Positions 8,891 to 17,520 are shown, counted from the stretch's first letter. The stretch: DNA of 64,000 nucleotides from Lentibacillus amyloliquefaciens (GCF_001307805.1 NZ_CP013862.1:2232001-2296000); one strand, 5' to 3'. Notes: a model not told the origin generated them from the letters alone. Translations and numbers: made by a program.

Positions 8891-9745
8891 TTATTGATTG
8901 ACGCTGAGCCACGTTCGAGTCAAACCGTCAACAATGGTGTTAATAACAGAGTCATCGCCATCATATTTGATATGGGAAAAGGGGTTCCAGCTTGTTACAA
9001 TTCCGCCAACGTTCACTTGTATGTCCTTAGTCACGGCGTTTTGGTATTTCTGATTTAGATTCTTTAAAGGATAAGCTAGAATATCATCTTTATCATAAAA
9101 GTTCAGCCATTCACCTTTGATGTTCGGATAATAGTTTTGTATAGATGGAGACGGAACGCTGATAGGCACCCCAAAATCGTTAAATCGCAGAGACCACAGG
9201 GCTAGCGGGCTTCCCATAGTGTAAAACAAGGAAAGTGTTTCCCCTTTTTCTAAAGGCGTATTGCTGGTATGTCGTTTTGTGTTCATCCCAATATTCTCGT
9301 GCTTCATCTGTAAATCATAAAAATAATTATTGGCAACAACAGAGCCAAGACTGTGACTAATCACACATAAAGGAGCATATGAACCGGCTTTTTCCTGGAT
9401 ACTGTTCAAACATTGAGCTAAAAAGGCATGTACTTTGTCATAATTGTGATCCGGTGCCGATGCAGGCTGATACGCTACAGCATCGGCGAGAAAATCAACG
9501 GCAAACCGACGCAAAAAATGATAATCTAACTCCGCTCCTTTTTCCATTCTTTCCCATAATTTTTTCTGCTTGTTTTCAAATATCGACGACCATAATATAG
9601 ATTGAAACACCAGCTCCTTTTCCGGATTTTGTTTTTCCAGCTTTTTGCCAAAACCATCGGAAATTTTTTTGATCATGTCATCCGCAAAATTTTCATTGGG
9701 TGTTCCAGCACCGTGAAGTATAACAATGCCAATTTTTTGTGTCAT
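8891..9745 (-). CDS. Alpha/beta hydrolase-fold protein, uncharacterised
   Basis: A soluble 284-residue protein with the features of a serine hydrolase: the N-terminal strand and oxyanion turn GIVILHGAG (residues 6-14), a nucleophile elbow SHSLGS with Ser at about 132, an acidic candidate in FYDKDDILAYPL near 220 and a late His in NPFSHIKYDGDD near 258. There is no signal peptide or membrane segment. It starts at ATG after GGGAGGGAG and stands alone, divergent from the GntR regulator gene. I cannot name the substrate; lipase/esterase-like is the fold inference only. Confidence 0.75.
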   Translation of the reverse strand: MTQKIGIVILHGAGTPNENFADDMIKKISDGFGKKLEKQNPEKELVFQSILWSSIFENKQKKLWERMEKGAELDYHFLRRFAVDFLADAVAYQPASAPDHNYDKVHAFLAQCLNSIQEKAGSYAPLCVISHSLGSVVANNYFYDLQMKHENIGMNTKRHTSNTPLEKGETLSLFYTMGSPLALWSLRFNDFGVPISVPSPSIQNYYPNIKGEWLNFYDKDDILAYPLKNLNQKYQNAVTKDIQVNVGGIVTSWNPFSHIKYDGDDSVINTIVDGLTRTWLSVNQ

Positions 9746-9942
9746 ATGCTCCCTCCTAAACAGCCGGGAATCATTAGCTGTTATAATCTAATATTATTGT
9801 ATCATTGAACAGTCAACGTTGTACTAAATAATTGGAAAATAGTAAAAACAGCCATAAAAACGATATATTGCATATTTCATTCAAGTATATTTTCGTGTAT
9901 ACTATAGTCATACAAAATGAATGTGAAGAAAGGCGGATTCCT

Positions 9943-10590
9943 ATGCCAATACCTGCAAATCATTCGAAACCTGTTCGTCAATCTGCCAAGGAAAACGCGC
10001 TCAATCAGATTCAGCAGTGGATTATTGATGGAACATTGCTTCCCGGCGAAAAACTGAATGATACCGAACTGGCTAATGCATTGGGAATCAGCAGAACGCC
10101 GGTCCGTGAATCGCTGCAGCTTCTGGAAGTGCAGGGATTTGTCAAAATGTATCCGGGTAAAGCGACACAAGTCACCGAAATCGAACGCGAAGCCATCAAA
10201 GATCTGCTCCCGCCACTTGCAGCGTTGCAGTCTTTATCTGCCGAACTGGCGATTGACCATCTGACCAAAGAGCAAATAAACGAACTCGAAGAAATCAACG
10301 AACGTTTTACAAAGGCCATCAATTCCAATAATGGCTATGCCGCGTTAAAAGTCGATGAAGAATTTCACCAAGTGATTGTTGACATAACGAAAAATACATA
10401 TATCCAAAGCATTATAGAATCATTGCAAGCCCATGTCCGCAGGCATTTTTTCCATAATTCCATTACCTTAACCGAAAAGTCAATTGAAGAACACAAGGCC
10501 ATTATCACCGCTATGAAACATGGCGACAAAGAAAAGGCAGCAGCCATCATGAAAGAAAACTGGCTCCGTACATTACAGGACTTTGAATAA
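9943..10590 (+). CDS. GntR-family (FadR/FCD type) transcriptional regulator
   Basis: Ligand-responsive repressor or activator. The winged helix occupies about residues 10-75 (NDTELANALGISRTPVRESLQLLEVQGFVK), and the all-helical FCD effector domain about 85-210, with metal-ligand type residues in DEEFHQVIVD and a final HKAIITAMKHGDKEKA segment. I took ATG 9943, preceded by AAAGGCGG and giving 215 residues, the usual size; the frame is open 37 codons further upstream, but those look non-coding. The target is not evident: brnQ converges from the other side and shares a terminator with it. Confidence 0.85.
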   Translation: MPIPANHSKPVRQSAKENALNQIQQWIIDGTLLPGEKLNDTELANALGISRTPVRESLQLLEVQGFVKMYPGKATQVTEIEREAIKDLLPPLAALQSLSAELAIDHLTKEQINELEEINERFTKAINSNNGYAALKVDEEFHQVIVDITKNTYIQSIIESLQAHVRRHFFHNSITLTEKSIEEHKAIITAMKHGDKEKAAAIMKENWLRTLQDFE

Positions 10591-10600
10591 AGACTAAACA

Positions 10601-10638
10601 AAAAGCCGGCTCCTCCAATAAATGAGGAGCCGGCTTTT
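10601..10638. terminator. Bidirectional terminator between gntR and brnQ
   Basis: A perfect 15-bp inverted repeat, AAAAGCCGGCTCCTC and its complement with an 8-nt loop, lies between two converging genes and has A and T runs on its two sides. Confidence 0.92.
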
Positions 10639-10648
10639 ACTATATGAA

Positions 10649-12007
10649 TTACGAAGCATGAACTGCAGCTGGCTTTTGGACACGGATGATAACACCGGTG
10701 ACGGCTATAACGACAAGAGCCGGCAGCAGCCATCCAAGTCCCTGACTGTATAGAGGCAAGGCTTGTTCATAGAAACCCACAATAGGCTGCATCCAGCTGA
10801 AATACTCGATGCCCAGTGATTCACAGAGCGACTTAAGACCATCAAAGATACTGATCAAAAACGTAACGGCAATGGTTGAACCATAAACTGTCCTTGCATG
10901 ATTGAACAATGGGGACAAAAATGTTAGGAGCATCAGGACAATCGCCAGTGGATACAAGAACATCAAGACCGGCACAGAGTAAGTGATGATGTTAGCCAAT
11001 CCGAAGTTCGCAATCACAAAGGTCAACGTTGAAAAGAAGATAACCAGTGTCTTGTAACTAATTTTCGGAAACAGCGTATGGAAATATTCCGCATTGGCTG
11101 TTGTCAGTCCGATTGCAGTCGTTAAACATGCCAATGTAATAGCAACCGCAAGCAGAACAGAACCAAATGTGCCGAAGTAATAGGAAGCACCACTGCTCAA
11201 AACCGGTCCGCCGGTTTCAAAGATTCCGAAAACTTGTGTACTCGTTGCCCCTAAATATGCAATCCCGATATAAATCGCACCAAGCAACAATATGGCAATA
11301 CTGCCAGCTTTAATAGTTGTTTTGAGAATTTCGGTATTGGATGTTACGCCCATTGCCCGGATAGCATTAATGACGATAATTCCGAATACTAACGATGCCA
11401 GTGCATCCATTGTATTATACCCTTCAAGGAAACCGGTTATAAATGCGCCACTGCCATACGCTTCCTGAGGTGCTTCCATCGCTCCCATCGGATTAATGAT
11501 AACCGTAACAAGAAGAACTGCAAGCAGAATAACCAGTCCAGGTGCCAAAAACTTTCCAACATTATCAACAAGCTTGGCAGGTTTTAATGAAAACAGAAGA
11601 ACAGCAGCGAAAAACAATAAGCTGAAAATAAATAATCCCAATTGTTGTGAAGACTCACCTATGAAAGGTGATATACCAACCTCAAACGCAACCGTACCTG
11701 TACGGGGAGAGGCAAAAAATGGCCCGATCGTCAAATAAAGCAATGACGTGAAAAACACGGCATACACCGGATGCACCCGGCTTGAAAGTTCCTGCAAATT
11801 ACGACTGCCTGAGAAGCTCATGGCGATGATTCCAAGCAATGGCAGTCCCACGCCGGTAATTAAAAACCCAATAGCCGCCGGCCATATATTTGTTCCAGCA
11901 TTTTGACCCAGCTGTGCCGGAAAAATCAGATTTCCAGCTCCAAAAAAGAGTGCAAACAGCATGACACCAATTGCGGCGTAAGATGAAAAAGACAGTTTTC
12001 CATTCAT
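10649..12007 (-). CDS. brnQ: Branched-chain amino acid transporter BrnQ (LIVCS family)
   Basis: Cation-coupled importer of leucine, isoleucine and valine in the cytoplasmic membrane. The 452-residue protein has about 12 hydrophobic segments, and its first one carries the family signature LFFGAGNLIFPAQLGQNAG (about 17-35). The conserved LTTANAEYFHTLFPKISYK loop is near 300. The start at ATG 12007 has GGAGG 8 nt upstream; a TTG five codons earlier is within that site. It is monocistronic and ends at the shared bidirectional terminator. I see no T-box or leucine-codon leader upstream, so how it is regulated is not visible. Confidence 0.93.
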   Translation of the reverse strand: MNGKLSFSSYAAIGVMLFALFFGAGNLIFPAQLGQNAGTNIWPAAIGFLITGVGLPLLGIIAMSFSGSRNLQELSSRVHPVYAVFFTSLLYLTIGPFFASPRTGTVAFEVGISPFIGESSQQLGLFIFSLLFFAAVLLFSLKPAKLVDNVGKFLAPGLVILLAVLLVTVIINPMGAMEAPQEAYGSGAFITGFLEGYNTMDALASLVFGIIVINAIRAMGVTSNTEILKTTIKAGSIAILLLGAIYIGIAYLGATSTQVFGIFETGGPVLSSGASYYFGTFGSVLLAVAITLACLTTAIGLTTANAEYFHTLFPKISYKTLVIFFSTLTFVIANFGLANIITYSVPVLMFLYPLAIVLMLLTFLSPLFNHARTVYGSTIAVTFLISIFDGLKSLCESLGIEYFSWMQPIVGFYEQALPLYSQGLGWLLPALVVIAVTGVIIRVQKPAAVHAS

Positions 12008-12134
12008 GATATGTTCCTCCAATGATGTTTATTTATTTGTACATATATGCAATATATCGATGAAAACTATCATACTATCTTCCTATGCAAAATGCAATAT
12101 ATTACATGAAACTTTTTGACGATTTACGGAAATT

Positions 12135-12184
12135 AAAAATTACCAGCCATTTTCCTGCCGTAACGGGATGGTTGGTAATTTTTT
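12135..12184. terminator. Terminator-like inverted repeat between brnQ and mhqR
   Basis: AAAAATTACCAGCCAT pairs with ATGGTTGGTAATTTTT (one mismatch) around an 18-nt loop, ending in six T on the plus strand. It lies in the 410-bp gap between divergent genes and may insulate them. Apart from this hairpin and the mhqR promoter I see nothing else in the gap. Confidence 0.6.
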
Positions 12185-12302
12185 AAATCATCTCCCTTAC
12201 ATTTTACTAAGAAGTAACGGTCTCGCCGTAATCAATGCTGCCCTGTGCTATCCACAGATAAGATATAAAAAGAGCGGGTGTATTCTTCGTTTGAATTACC
12301 AA

Positions 12303-12331
12303 TTGACAGTATTTTAAAATCTTGCTATTAT
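12303..12331 (+). promoter_or_regulatory. Sigma-A promoter of the mhqR-like gene
   Basis: TTGACA, 17 nt and TATTAT form a near-perfect promoter. Downstream of it, up to the start codon, A/T-rich inverted repeats (ATTAATTAG, CTTAATTAAT, CTAATTAG) could be an operator for autoregulation. Confidence 0.75.
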
Positions 12332-12417
12332 AAATACAGTTAATATAATACGAATTAATAATAAATTAATTAGAAATATCTTAATTAATCTAATTAGCAT
12401 GGAGGTGAGACAAAAAA

Positions 12418-12846
12418 ATGAGAAATAATCATTTAAAAGCTTTTACTGTTCTGAATCGGGCAACACAATCTATTCAAGATGCCCTCAAAAAAGATGTGGC
12501 TCGATATGGTTTAAATCTGAATGAGTTTGCTGTTTTGGAATTGCTTTATCATAAAGGTGACCAGCCAATACAATCGCTCGGAAAAAAGATCCTGGTTGCA
12601 AGCAGTAGTATTACTTATGTTGTCGATAAGCTTGAAAAAAAAGGATATATACACCGGCGACCATGCACGGATGATCGTCGCGTCATGTATGCGGCCATTA
12701 CCGAATCAGGAAACGAATTTATGGATGCAGCATTTCCGGAACATGAAAAGAAAATCGAGTCCATTTTTAATGAATGGTCTGATGAAGAAATTGAAACAAC
12801 AATTAACTTACTTAAAAGACTCGGTTATCACGTGGAAAATTTATAA
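12418..12846 (+). CDS. mhqR: MarR-family repressor, MhqR-like
   Basis: Winged-helix repressor that in B. subtilis senses quinones and diamide and controls ring-cleaving dioxygenases and azoreductases. The 142-residue protein has the MarR layout: dimerisation helices at both ends, recognition region QPIQSLGKKILVASSSITYVVDKLEKKGYI (about 52-81) and a wing with CTDDRRV. The stretch NEFAVLELLYHKG and the VASSSITYVVDKLEKK block are very close to MhqR as I remember it. The single early Cys expected of some redox MarR proteins is absent; one Cys (about 85) is in the wing. The downstream spx and dioxygenase genes carry an MhqR-type palindrome. The stop codon lies inside a repeat element. Confidence 0.78.
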   Translation: MRNNHLKAFTVLNRATQSIQDALKKDVARYGLNLNEFAVLELLYHKGDQPIQSLGKKILVASSSITYVVDKLEKKGYIHRRPCTDDRRVMYAAITESGNEFMDAAFPEHEKKIESIFNEWSDEEIETTINLLKRLGYHVENL

Positions 12847-12966
12847 AGTGAATCTTCAATCAGTGGGGGTTCTTCCCCCACTGATTGTTAGATGAACGAA
12901 TCGGACATTTAGGGACAGTTAACCGCCGTTCCTGGGCGGGTTACTGTCCATTACATGCGGGATAAA
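12843..12966 (-). mobile_element. TTTAT-bounded hairpin element, copy 1 (IS200/IS605-like, non-autonomous)
   Basis: On the minus strand the element reads TTTAT-CCCGCATGTAATGG at its left end, a strong hairpin (GGACAGTAACCCGCC / GGCGGTTAACTGTCC), the shared block AATGTCCGATTCGTTCATCT, a second hairpin (AATCAGTGGGGG / CCCCCACTGATT) and GAAGATTCACTTTAT. Copies at 23401-23560 and 56840-57001 share both ends and the middle block. There are no terminal inverted repeats and no target duplication, as expected for single-strand transposition into TTTAT. It has no coding capacity. The last TTTAT contains the stop codon of the MarR gene. Confidence 0.7.
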
Positions 12967-12990
12967 TACTGAATGATTTATTTTTGTCAT

Positions 12991-13010
12991 ATACGTCGAA
13001 TTCGAGATAT
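12991..13010 (+). promoter_or_regulatory. MhqR-type operator palindrome
   Basis: ATACGTCGAATTCGAGATAT is a 20-bp palindrome with 8 of 10 paired positions matching, and its core TCGAATTCGA equals the MhqR box known from B. subtilis. It lies 36 bp upstream of the spx-like start and so should control the whole downstream operon. Confidence 0.75.
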
Positions 13011-13046
13011 ATTAAATAATAATAAATGAAAATGGAGGGTGATTTT

Positions 13047-13445
13047 ATGGTAACACTCTATACGACGCCAAGTTGTACATCCTGCAGAAAGGCAAAAGCA
13101 TGGTTACAAGAGCAGGAAATACCGTTTACAGAACGTCATTTATTTTCTGAGCCATTAAATGCGGACGAAATTAAAGATATATTGCGCTTAACTGAAGATG
13201 GAACTGATGAAATTATTTCGAGACGCTCTAAAACATTTCAAAATATGGACGTTAATATTGACCAATTACCAATAAAGAATCTATTCAGTTTGATTCAAAA
13301 GAATCCCGGCATATTAAGAAGACCCATTATTGCCGATAAAAAGCGTCTGCAAGTAGGCTATAACGAAGATGAGATCCGCATGTTTTTGCCTAGACAAGTA
13401 CGGAAGTTTCAATTGCAAGAAGCTCAAGAGAAAATTGTTAATTAA
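13047..13445 (+). CDS. spx: Spx/ArsC-family regulator (Spx paralogue)
   Basis: RNA-polymerase-binding regulator of the thiol-stress response. The 132-residue protein is close to Spx along its full length: redox switch CTSC at residues 10-13, DGTDEII with Gly52 (needed to contact the RNA polymerase alpha subunit), RRPII at 91-95 and the C-terminal [16 protein letters not shown]. Translation from ATG 13047 follows GGAGGG. It is the first gene after the MhqR-type palindrome and is followed by two ring-cleaving dioxygenases and a flavin reductase. A main spx gene (normally beside mecA) is expected elsewhere, so this is probably a second, quinone-inducible Spx. It lacks the catalytic residues of true arsenate reductases. 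Confidence 0.88.
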   Translation: MVTLYTTPSCTSCRKAKAWLQEQEIPFTERHLFSEPLNADEIKDILRLTEDGTDEIISRRSKTFQNMDVNIDQLPIKNLFSLIQKNPGILRRPIIADKKRLQVGYNEDEIRMFLPRQVRKFQLQEAQEKIVN

Positions 13446-13495
13446 TGCGTAACAATTAACTTCATTAAAAATGACTAACAAAGGAGAAAACTTAA

Positions 13496-14434
13496 ATGAA
13501 AAAGACAGCAGGTATCCACCACATTACAGCAATTGTGGGGCACCCACAGGAAAATGTGGATTTCTACGCAGGTGTCTTAGGTTTAAGACTGGTCAAAAAA
13601 ACCATTAACTTTGATGATCCGGGAACCTATCATCTTTACTTTGGTAATGATGGCGGGAAACCAGGCACAATTATCACCTTCTTCCCATGGGCTGATGCAT
13701 CTCAAGGTGAAATCGGAGGCGGTCAGGTGGGTGTCACCACATACGTCATCCCGGTTGGTTCGATGCCATTTTGGGAAAAAAGATTAGAAAAACACACTAT
13801 CGCATTTAATAAATCTGAACGATTTGGCGAAACATATCTGGAATTTGCAGATGTCCACGGATTACAGCTGGAGCTTGTTGAAAGAGAAGGCGGTGAACTA
13901 AATAATTGGACTTCGGGTGACGTGACACCGGAGATAGCGATTAAAGGCTTTGGCGGGGCAACCCTGTTATCAACCAATCCCGAGAGAACTAAAAGAACGC
14001 TTCATGAAGTATTGGGACTCAACAAAGTTGCTGAAGAAGACGATCTGGCTCGATTCCAATCCTACGGGGAAATTGGCAATGTTATCGATGTCAAACAAAC
14101 TCCAATTAGACGCGGAGAAATGGGCACAGGTACAGTTCATCATATTGCATGGCGGGCACAAGATGACGATGACCAGTTGGATTGGAAGCAGTATGTAGCA
14201 AATAAAGGTTATGGCGTCACGCCTGTTCAGGATAGAAATTATTTTAATGCAATTTATTTCAGAGAGCATGGCGAAATACTATTTGAAATTGCAACTGCCC
14301 CACCGGGATTCGCACATGATGAATCCATTGAAACAATGGGACAAGCATTAAAACTACCATCACAATATGAACAATACCGTGAGCAGCTGAATAAACGATT
14401 GATTCCGATAGACGTAAGAAACTTGGATAAATAA
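13496..14434 (+). CDS. Ring-cleaving dioxygenase (MhqA/MhqO-type, glyoxalase fold)
   Basis: Putative extradiol dioxygenase that opens hydroquinone-type rings. The 312-residue protein has two vicinal-oxygen-chelate halves: GIHHITAIVGHPQENVDFY at the N-terminus supplies the first metal His, and VHHIAWRAQDDDDQLDW near residue 210 starts the second half, with a Glu candidate in ILFEIATAPPGF near 280. B. subtilis has paralogues MhqA, MhqE and MhqO of this size under MhqR control. It follows the spx paralogue by 50 bp with an AAAGGAG site. A close paralogue lies 640 bp downstream, so duplication within the operon is likely. Confidence 0.87.
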   Translation: MKKTAGIHHITAIVGHPQENVDFYAGVLGLRLVKKTINFDDPGTYHLYFGNDGGKPGTIITFFPWADASQGEIGGGQVGVTTYVIPVGSMPFWEKRLEKHTIAFNKSERFGETYLEFADVHGLQLELVEREGGELNNWTSGDVTPEIAIKGFGGATLLSTNPERTKRTLHEVLGLNKVAEEDDLARFQSYGEIGNVIDVKQTPIRRGEMGTGTVHHIAWRAQDDDDQLDWKQYVANKGYGVTPVQDRNYFNAIYFREHGEILFEIATAPPGFAHDESIETMGQALKLPSQYEQYREQLNKRLIPIDVRNLDK

Positions 14435-14448
14435 GGGGGGGAGTTTTC

Positions 14449-15057
14449 ATGCTTTCTTTTGATCCTGCAACTAACACAGAACGGGAAAATTACAAGCTGC
14501 TTACCGGCAGTATTGTTCCAAGACCAATTGCATTTGTAACAAGTGTTGGAGAAGATGGAACAGTAAACGGTGCACCATTCAGCTATTTCAATGTTGTTTC
14601 GTCTAATCCGCCGATGCTTTCTGTATCTGTGCAACGTAAAAACGGGAATATGAAAGATACCACCCGCAACATTTTAGGAAATAAAGAATTCGTTGTACAC
14701 ATCGTTGATGAACAAAATGTCGATAAAATTAATATGACGGCAGCATCCTTAGCATCAAATGTAAGTGAAATTGACAAAGCGGACTTATCATTGGGTGAGA
14801 GTGAAATCGTTTCGGTCCCGGGTATTAAAGAATCGAAAGTTCGATTTGAGTGCACCTTAGAGCATTCCCTTGAACTGGGCGAAAGCAATTCGATTGGAAC
14901 TGACCTCTTAATTGGAAAGGTCGTTCGGTTTCACATCGAAGACGATATTTATGAAGATGGCAGAATAAATCACTTGAGACATGGTGCAATGAGCCGATTG
15001 GCAGGTCCAAATTATGCGAGCATAGGAAAAGTATTGTCATTAGAGAGGCCTAAATAG
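14449..15057 (+). CDS. Flavin reductase-like FMN-binding protein
   Basis: Split-barrel flavoprotein of the flavin reductase/DIM6 type, likely providing reduced flavin or reducing quinone-like substrates. The 202-residue protein carries the FMN-binding pattern: TGSIVPRPIAFVTSVGEDGTVNGAPFSYFN (about 22-51) and SVQRKNGNMKDTTRNI (about 61-76), with a C-terminal RINHLRHGAMSRLAGPNYA. It sits between two dioxygenase genes with gaps of 14 and 16 bp, so it is part of the same transcript. Its exact substrate cannot be read from the sequence. Confidence 0.85.
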   Translation: MLSFDPATNTERENYKLLTGSIVPRPIAFVTSVGEDGTVNGAPFSYFNVVSSNPPMLSVSVQRKNGNMKDTTRNILGNKEFVVHIVDEQNVDKINMTAASLASNVSEIDKADLSLGESEIVSVPGIKESKVRFECTLEHSLELGESNSIGTDLLIGKVVRFHIEDDIYEDGRINHLRHGAMSRLAGPNYASIGKVLSLERPK

Positions 15058-15073
15058 ATTGGAGGGATTCCTT

Positions 15074-15997
15074 ATGAGAACGTCCGGTATTCATCACATT
15101 ACAGCAATTGTCAATGATCCACAGGTGAACGTTGATTTCTATACATGCGTATTGGGTTTAAGACTCGTGAAGAAAACGGTGAACTTTGATCGGCCTGAAG
15201 TCTATCACTTATATTTTGGAAACGAATCAGGCGAGCCAGGAACCATTATCACCTTCTTTCCCTGGCCTAAACTTCCTAAAGGACGCGTTGGCACACGCCA
15301 AGTCGGAACAACCGGTTATGCTGTTCCTAAGGGGGCATTGGATTTTTGGAAAAATCGTTTGCGCGACCATGGCGTTTCTTATTCATTGCATATCCGTTTT
15401 AATGAAACGTATATCACGTTTGAAGACCCGGATGGGTTAAAGGTGGAACTGGTCGAACGGGAAGAAGGCTCCGAAAATAGCTGGAAGACAAATAACATTC
15501 CAACACAATATGCCATTAAAGGATTTGGTGGTGCCGTTTTAAATTCCGCACAGCCAAATCAAACTGCAGATATATTAGAAAACATGCTGGGCATGGAATT
15601 TGTATCCCGGGAAGAAGATTATTTACGTTTTAAAACTGACGCCCCATTAGGTAATCGGATCGACATTAAACTATCTCCATCCGTACGGGGTCTCGCTGGT
15701 GCAGGTACGGTGCATCATATAGCGTGGCGGGCAAAGGATCATGATGAACAAAATAAATGGCGGAAGTTATTGAAGGAAAAAGGCTATAAACCAACTGAAA
15801 TAAAAGAACGCAATTATTTTAAATCCATTTATTTTTCTGATCCAGGTGGAATTCTTTTTGAAATCGCAACTGATCACCCGGGATTTGCGGTTGATGAAGC
15901 ACCGGAAGAACTTGGCGAGAAACTTATGCTGCCAAGCTGGTTAGAACCAAAAAGAGAACAATTCGAAGCAACGTTACCCCCAATTAAAGTTAATTAG
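15074..15997 (+). CDS. Ring-cleaving dioxygenase, second copy (MhqA/MhqO-type)
   Basis: Paralogue of the dioxygenase two genes upstream, with the same two-domain glyoxalase-fold layout: GIHHITAIVNDPQVNVDFY at the N-terminus, VHHIAWRAKDHDEQNKW in the second half and ILFEIATDHPGFAVDE near the C-terminus. ATG 15074 with GGAGG upstream gives 307 residues. The metal-ligand His and Glu positions are kept, so both copies look active. It ends the operon; an intrinsic terminator follows at about 16.1 kb. Confidence 0.87.
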   Translation: MRTSGIHHITAIVNDPQVNVDFYTCVLGLRLVKKTVNFDRPEVYHLYFGNESGEPGTIITFFPWPKLPKGRVGTRQVGTTGYAVPKGALDFWKNRLRDHGVSYSLHIRFNETYITFEDPDGLKVELVEREEGSENSWKTNNIPTQYAIKGFGGAVLNSAQPNQTADILENMLGMEFVSREEDYLRFKTDAPLGNRIDIKLSPSVRGLAGAGTVHHIAWRAKDHDEQNKWRKLLKEKGYKPTEIKERNYFKSIYFSDPGGILFEIATDHPGFAVDEAPEELGEKLMLPSWLEPKREQFEATLPPIKVN

Positions 15998-16113
15998 GGG
16001 AAAGAGACTTCTTTTGTAATGAGCAAAGATGATATAAAACTCATAAATGACAAAGGAATCTCCTTTAATACTTGGTCCCGGAAGACGGAGAATCGTGCGC
16101 ATTTTAACAGTTG

Positions 16114-16148
16114 AAGCAGAAGGAAAAATGATTTTTCTTTCTGCTTTT
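16114..16148 (+). terminator. Terminator of the spx-dioxygenase operon
   Basis: AAGCAGAAGGAAAAA pairs with TTTTTCTTTCTGCTT around a 3-nt loop, then TTAA. It lies 117 bp past the last dioxygenase. The rest of the 347-bp gap before the MFS gene shows no gene. Confidence 0.7.
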
Positions 16149-16344
16149 AAATATATGTAAAGAGCGTGTTTAAAGGTTAGCTTTAATTTTAGTCTTGTAT
16201 CACACACTATTTTGCCTGTTGTAATGAATGCATACAACTTAACAAAACTTACATGAAACCTTAAAATGTAATGATTAGGAGTGATGACTTATTTATCTCG
16301 AACAACAAGAAGCTATATTACATAATCCAACAGGCAAAAAGCGT

Positions 16345-17520
16345 TTGGGACTGGCGCTGCTTCTCGGTCTGCTTGCTTTCCTGGGGCCGCTCAATATTGA
16401 TATGTATTTGCCCAGCTTTCCCGGAATTGCCCAGGATTTAGAAACCAGTGCCACATTGGTACAGTCCAGTTTAACAGCATGTTTACTCGGTCTTGCCATC
16501 GGCCAGTTGGTTGTTGGGCCAATCAGTGACGCACAGGGCAGAAAACAGCCATTATTAGTTGCTACCAGCCTGTTTGCACTTGCGTCCATTTTCTGTGCAT
16601 TTGCGCCTAATATAGCACTATTAATCGCAGCACGATTTTTACAGGGATTCGCCGCCTCAGCAGGCGTCGTACTCTCCCGGGCAGTCGTACGGGATGTGTT
16701 CAGCGGGCAAGCACTCACGAAATTTTTTGCGCTATTAATGGTTATCAATGCTGTCGCGCCAATGGTCGCACCAATGGCAGGCGGGGCAATCCTGTCTTTT
16801 GAATTCGCAAACTGGCAAAGCATCTTTTTCTTTTTAGCCTTTATTGGCTTCTTGATTGTGGCCATTGTTGCCATAAAGCTAAAGGAGACATTGCCGCCGG
16901 AGAAGCGGATCCCCAGTTCGCTTGGCGCAACTGTCATGACAATGGGAAGTTTGTTAAAAGATCGGTCGTTTATTGGTTACGCATTGGTTGTCGGATTCGT
17001 ACATGGCGGGAGTTTTGCCTATGTATCAGGAACACCGTTTGTATATCAGGAAATTTATGGCGTTTCCCCGCAAACGTTCAGTGTACTATTTGGCATAAAT
17101 GGACTGGCAATCATAACGGGCAGTTTTATAATCGGACGCTTTGGCGGAATTATTCCGGAAAAAAACTTGCTCCAGACAGCCGTGACGATTGCCCTGACTG
17201 CAACGTCTATTCTGCTTGTCATGACAATAATTGAAGGGCCGCTAACTTCAATTGTCATATTGATATTTATATACATGATTACCATGGGAATGGTTATCAC
17301 AAGCACCTTCACCCTGGGAATGGCCAAACAGGGACACCGTGCCGGAAGCGCAAGCGCCGTCTTAGGCATGCTCCCACTGCTGCTCGGTTCGCTATTCTCA
17401 CCGCTGGCCGGTATTAACGAAGCCTCTGCTGTGCCGATGGGAGTCATATTATTTACCACTGCACTTATTGGATTTATAGCATTCTTTTTATTGGTTAAAA
17501 AGGGACAAACAGATGAGTAA
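16345..17520 (+). CDS. Bcr/CflA-family drug efflux MFS transporter
   Basis: Proton-coupled exporter of the 12-TM Bcr/CflA group. The first segment carries the family signature LGPLNIDMYLPSFPGIA and the loop after TM2 reads GPISDAQGRKQPLL; MFS motif C-like sequence FAASAGVVLSRAVVRDVF follows near residue 100. The start is uncertain. The given TTG lies at the very edge of TM1 with no ribosome-binding site. The frame is open upstream to ATT 16291, which has AGGAG 9 nt before it and adds LEQQEAILHNPTGKKR, a plausible cytoplasmic leader. An ATG at 16284 is out of frame by one base. So either a rare ATT start or a frameshift is present. It sits next to the quinone-stress operon but has its own leader. 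Confidence 0.85.
   Translation: MGLALLLGLLAFLGPLNIDMYLPSFPGIAQDLETSATLVQSSLTACLLGLAIGQLVVGPISDAQGRKQPLLVATSLFALASIFCAFAPNIALLIAARFLQGFAASAGVVLSRAVVRDVFSGQALTKFFALLMVINAVAPMVAPMAGGAILSFEFANWQSIFFFLAFIGFLIVAIVAIKLKETLPPEKRIPSSLGATVMTMGSLLKDRSFIGYALVVGFVHGGSFAYVSGTPFVYQEIYGVSPQTFSVLFGINGLAIITGSFIIGRFGGIIPEKNLLQTAVTIALTATSILLVMTIIEGPLTSIVILIFIYMITMGMVITSTFTLGMAKQGHRAGSASAVLGMLPLLLGSLFSPLAGINEASAVPMGVILFTTALIGFIAFFLLVKKGQTDE

Noticed and set aside
12008..12300. T-box or leucine attenuator before brnQ
   Set aside because: No T-box core, no specifier loop and no leader peptide with leucine codons; only a terminator-like hairpin is present.
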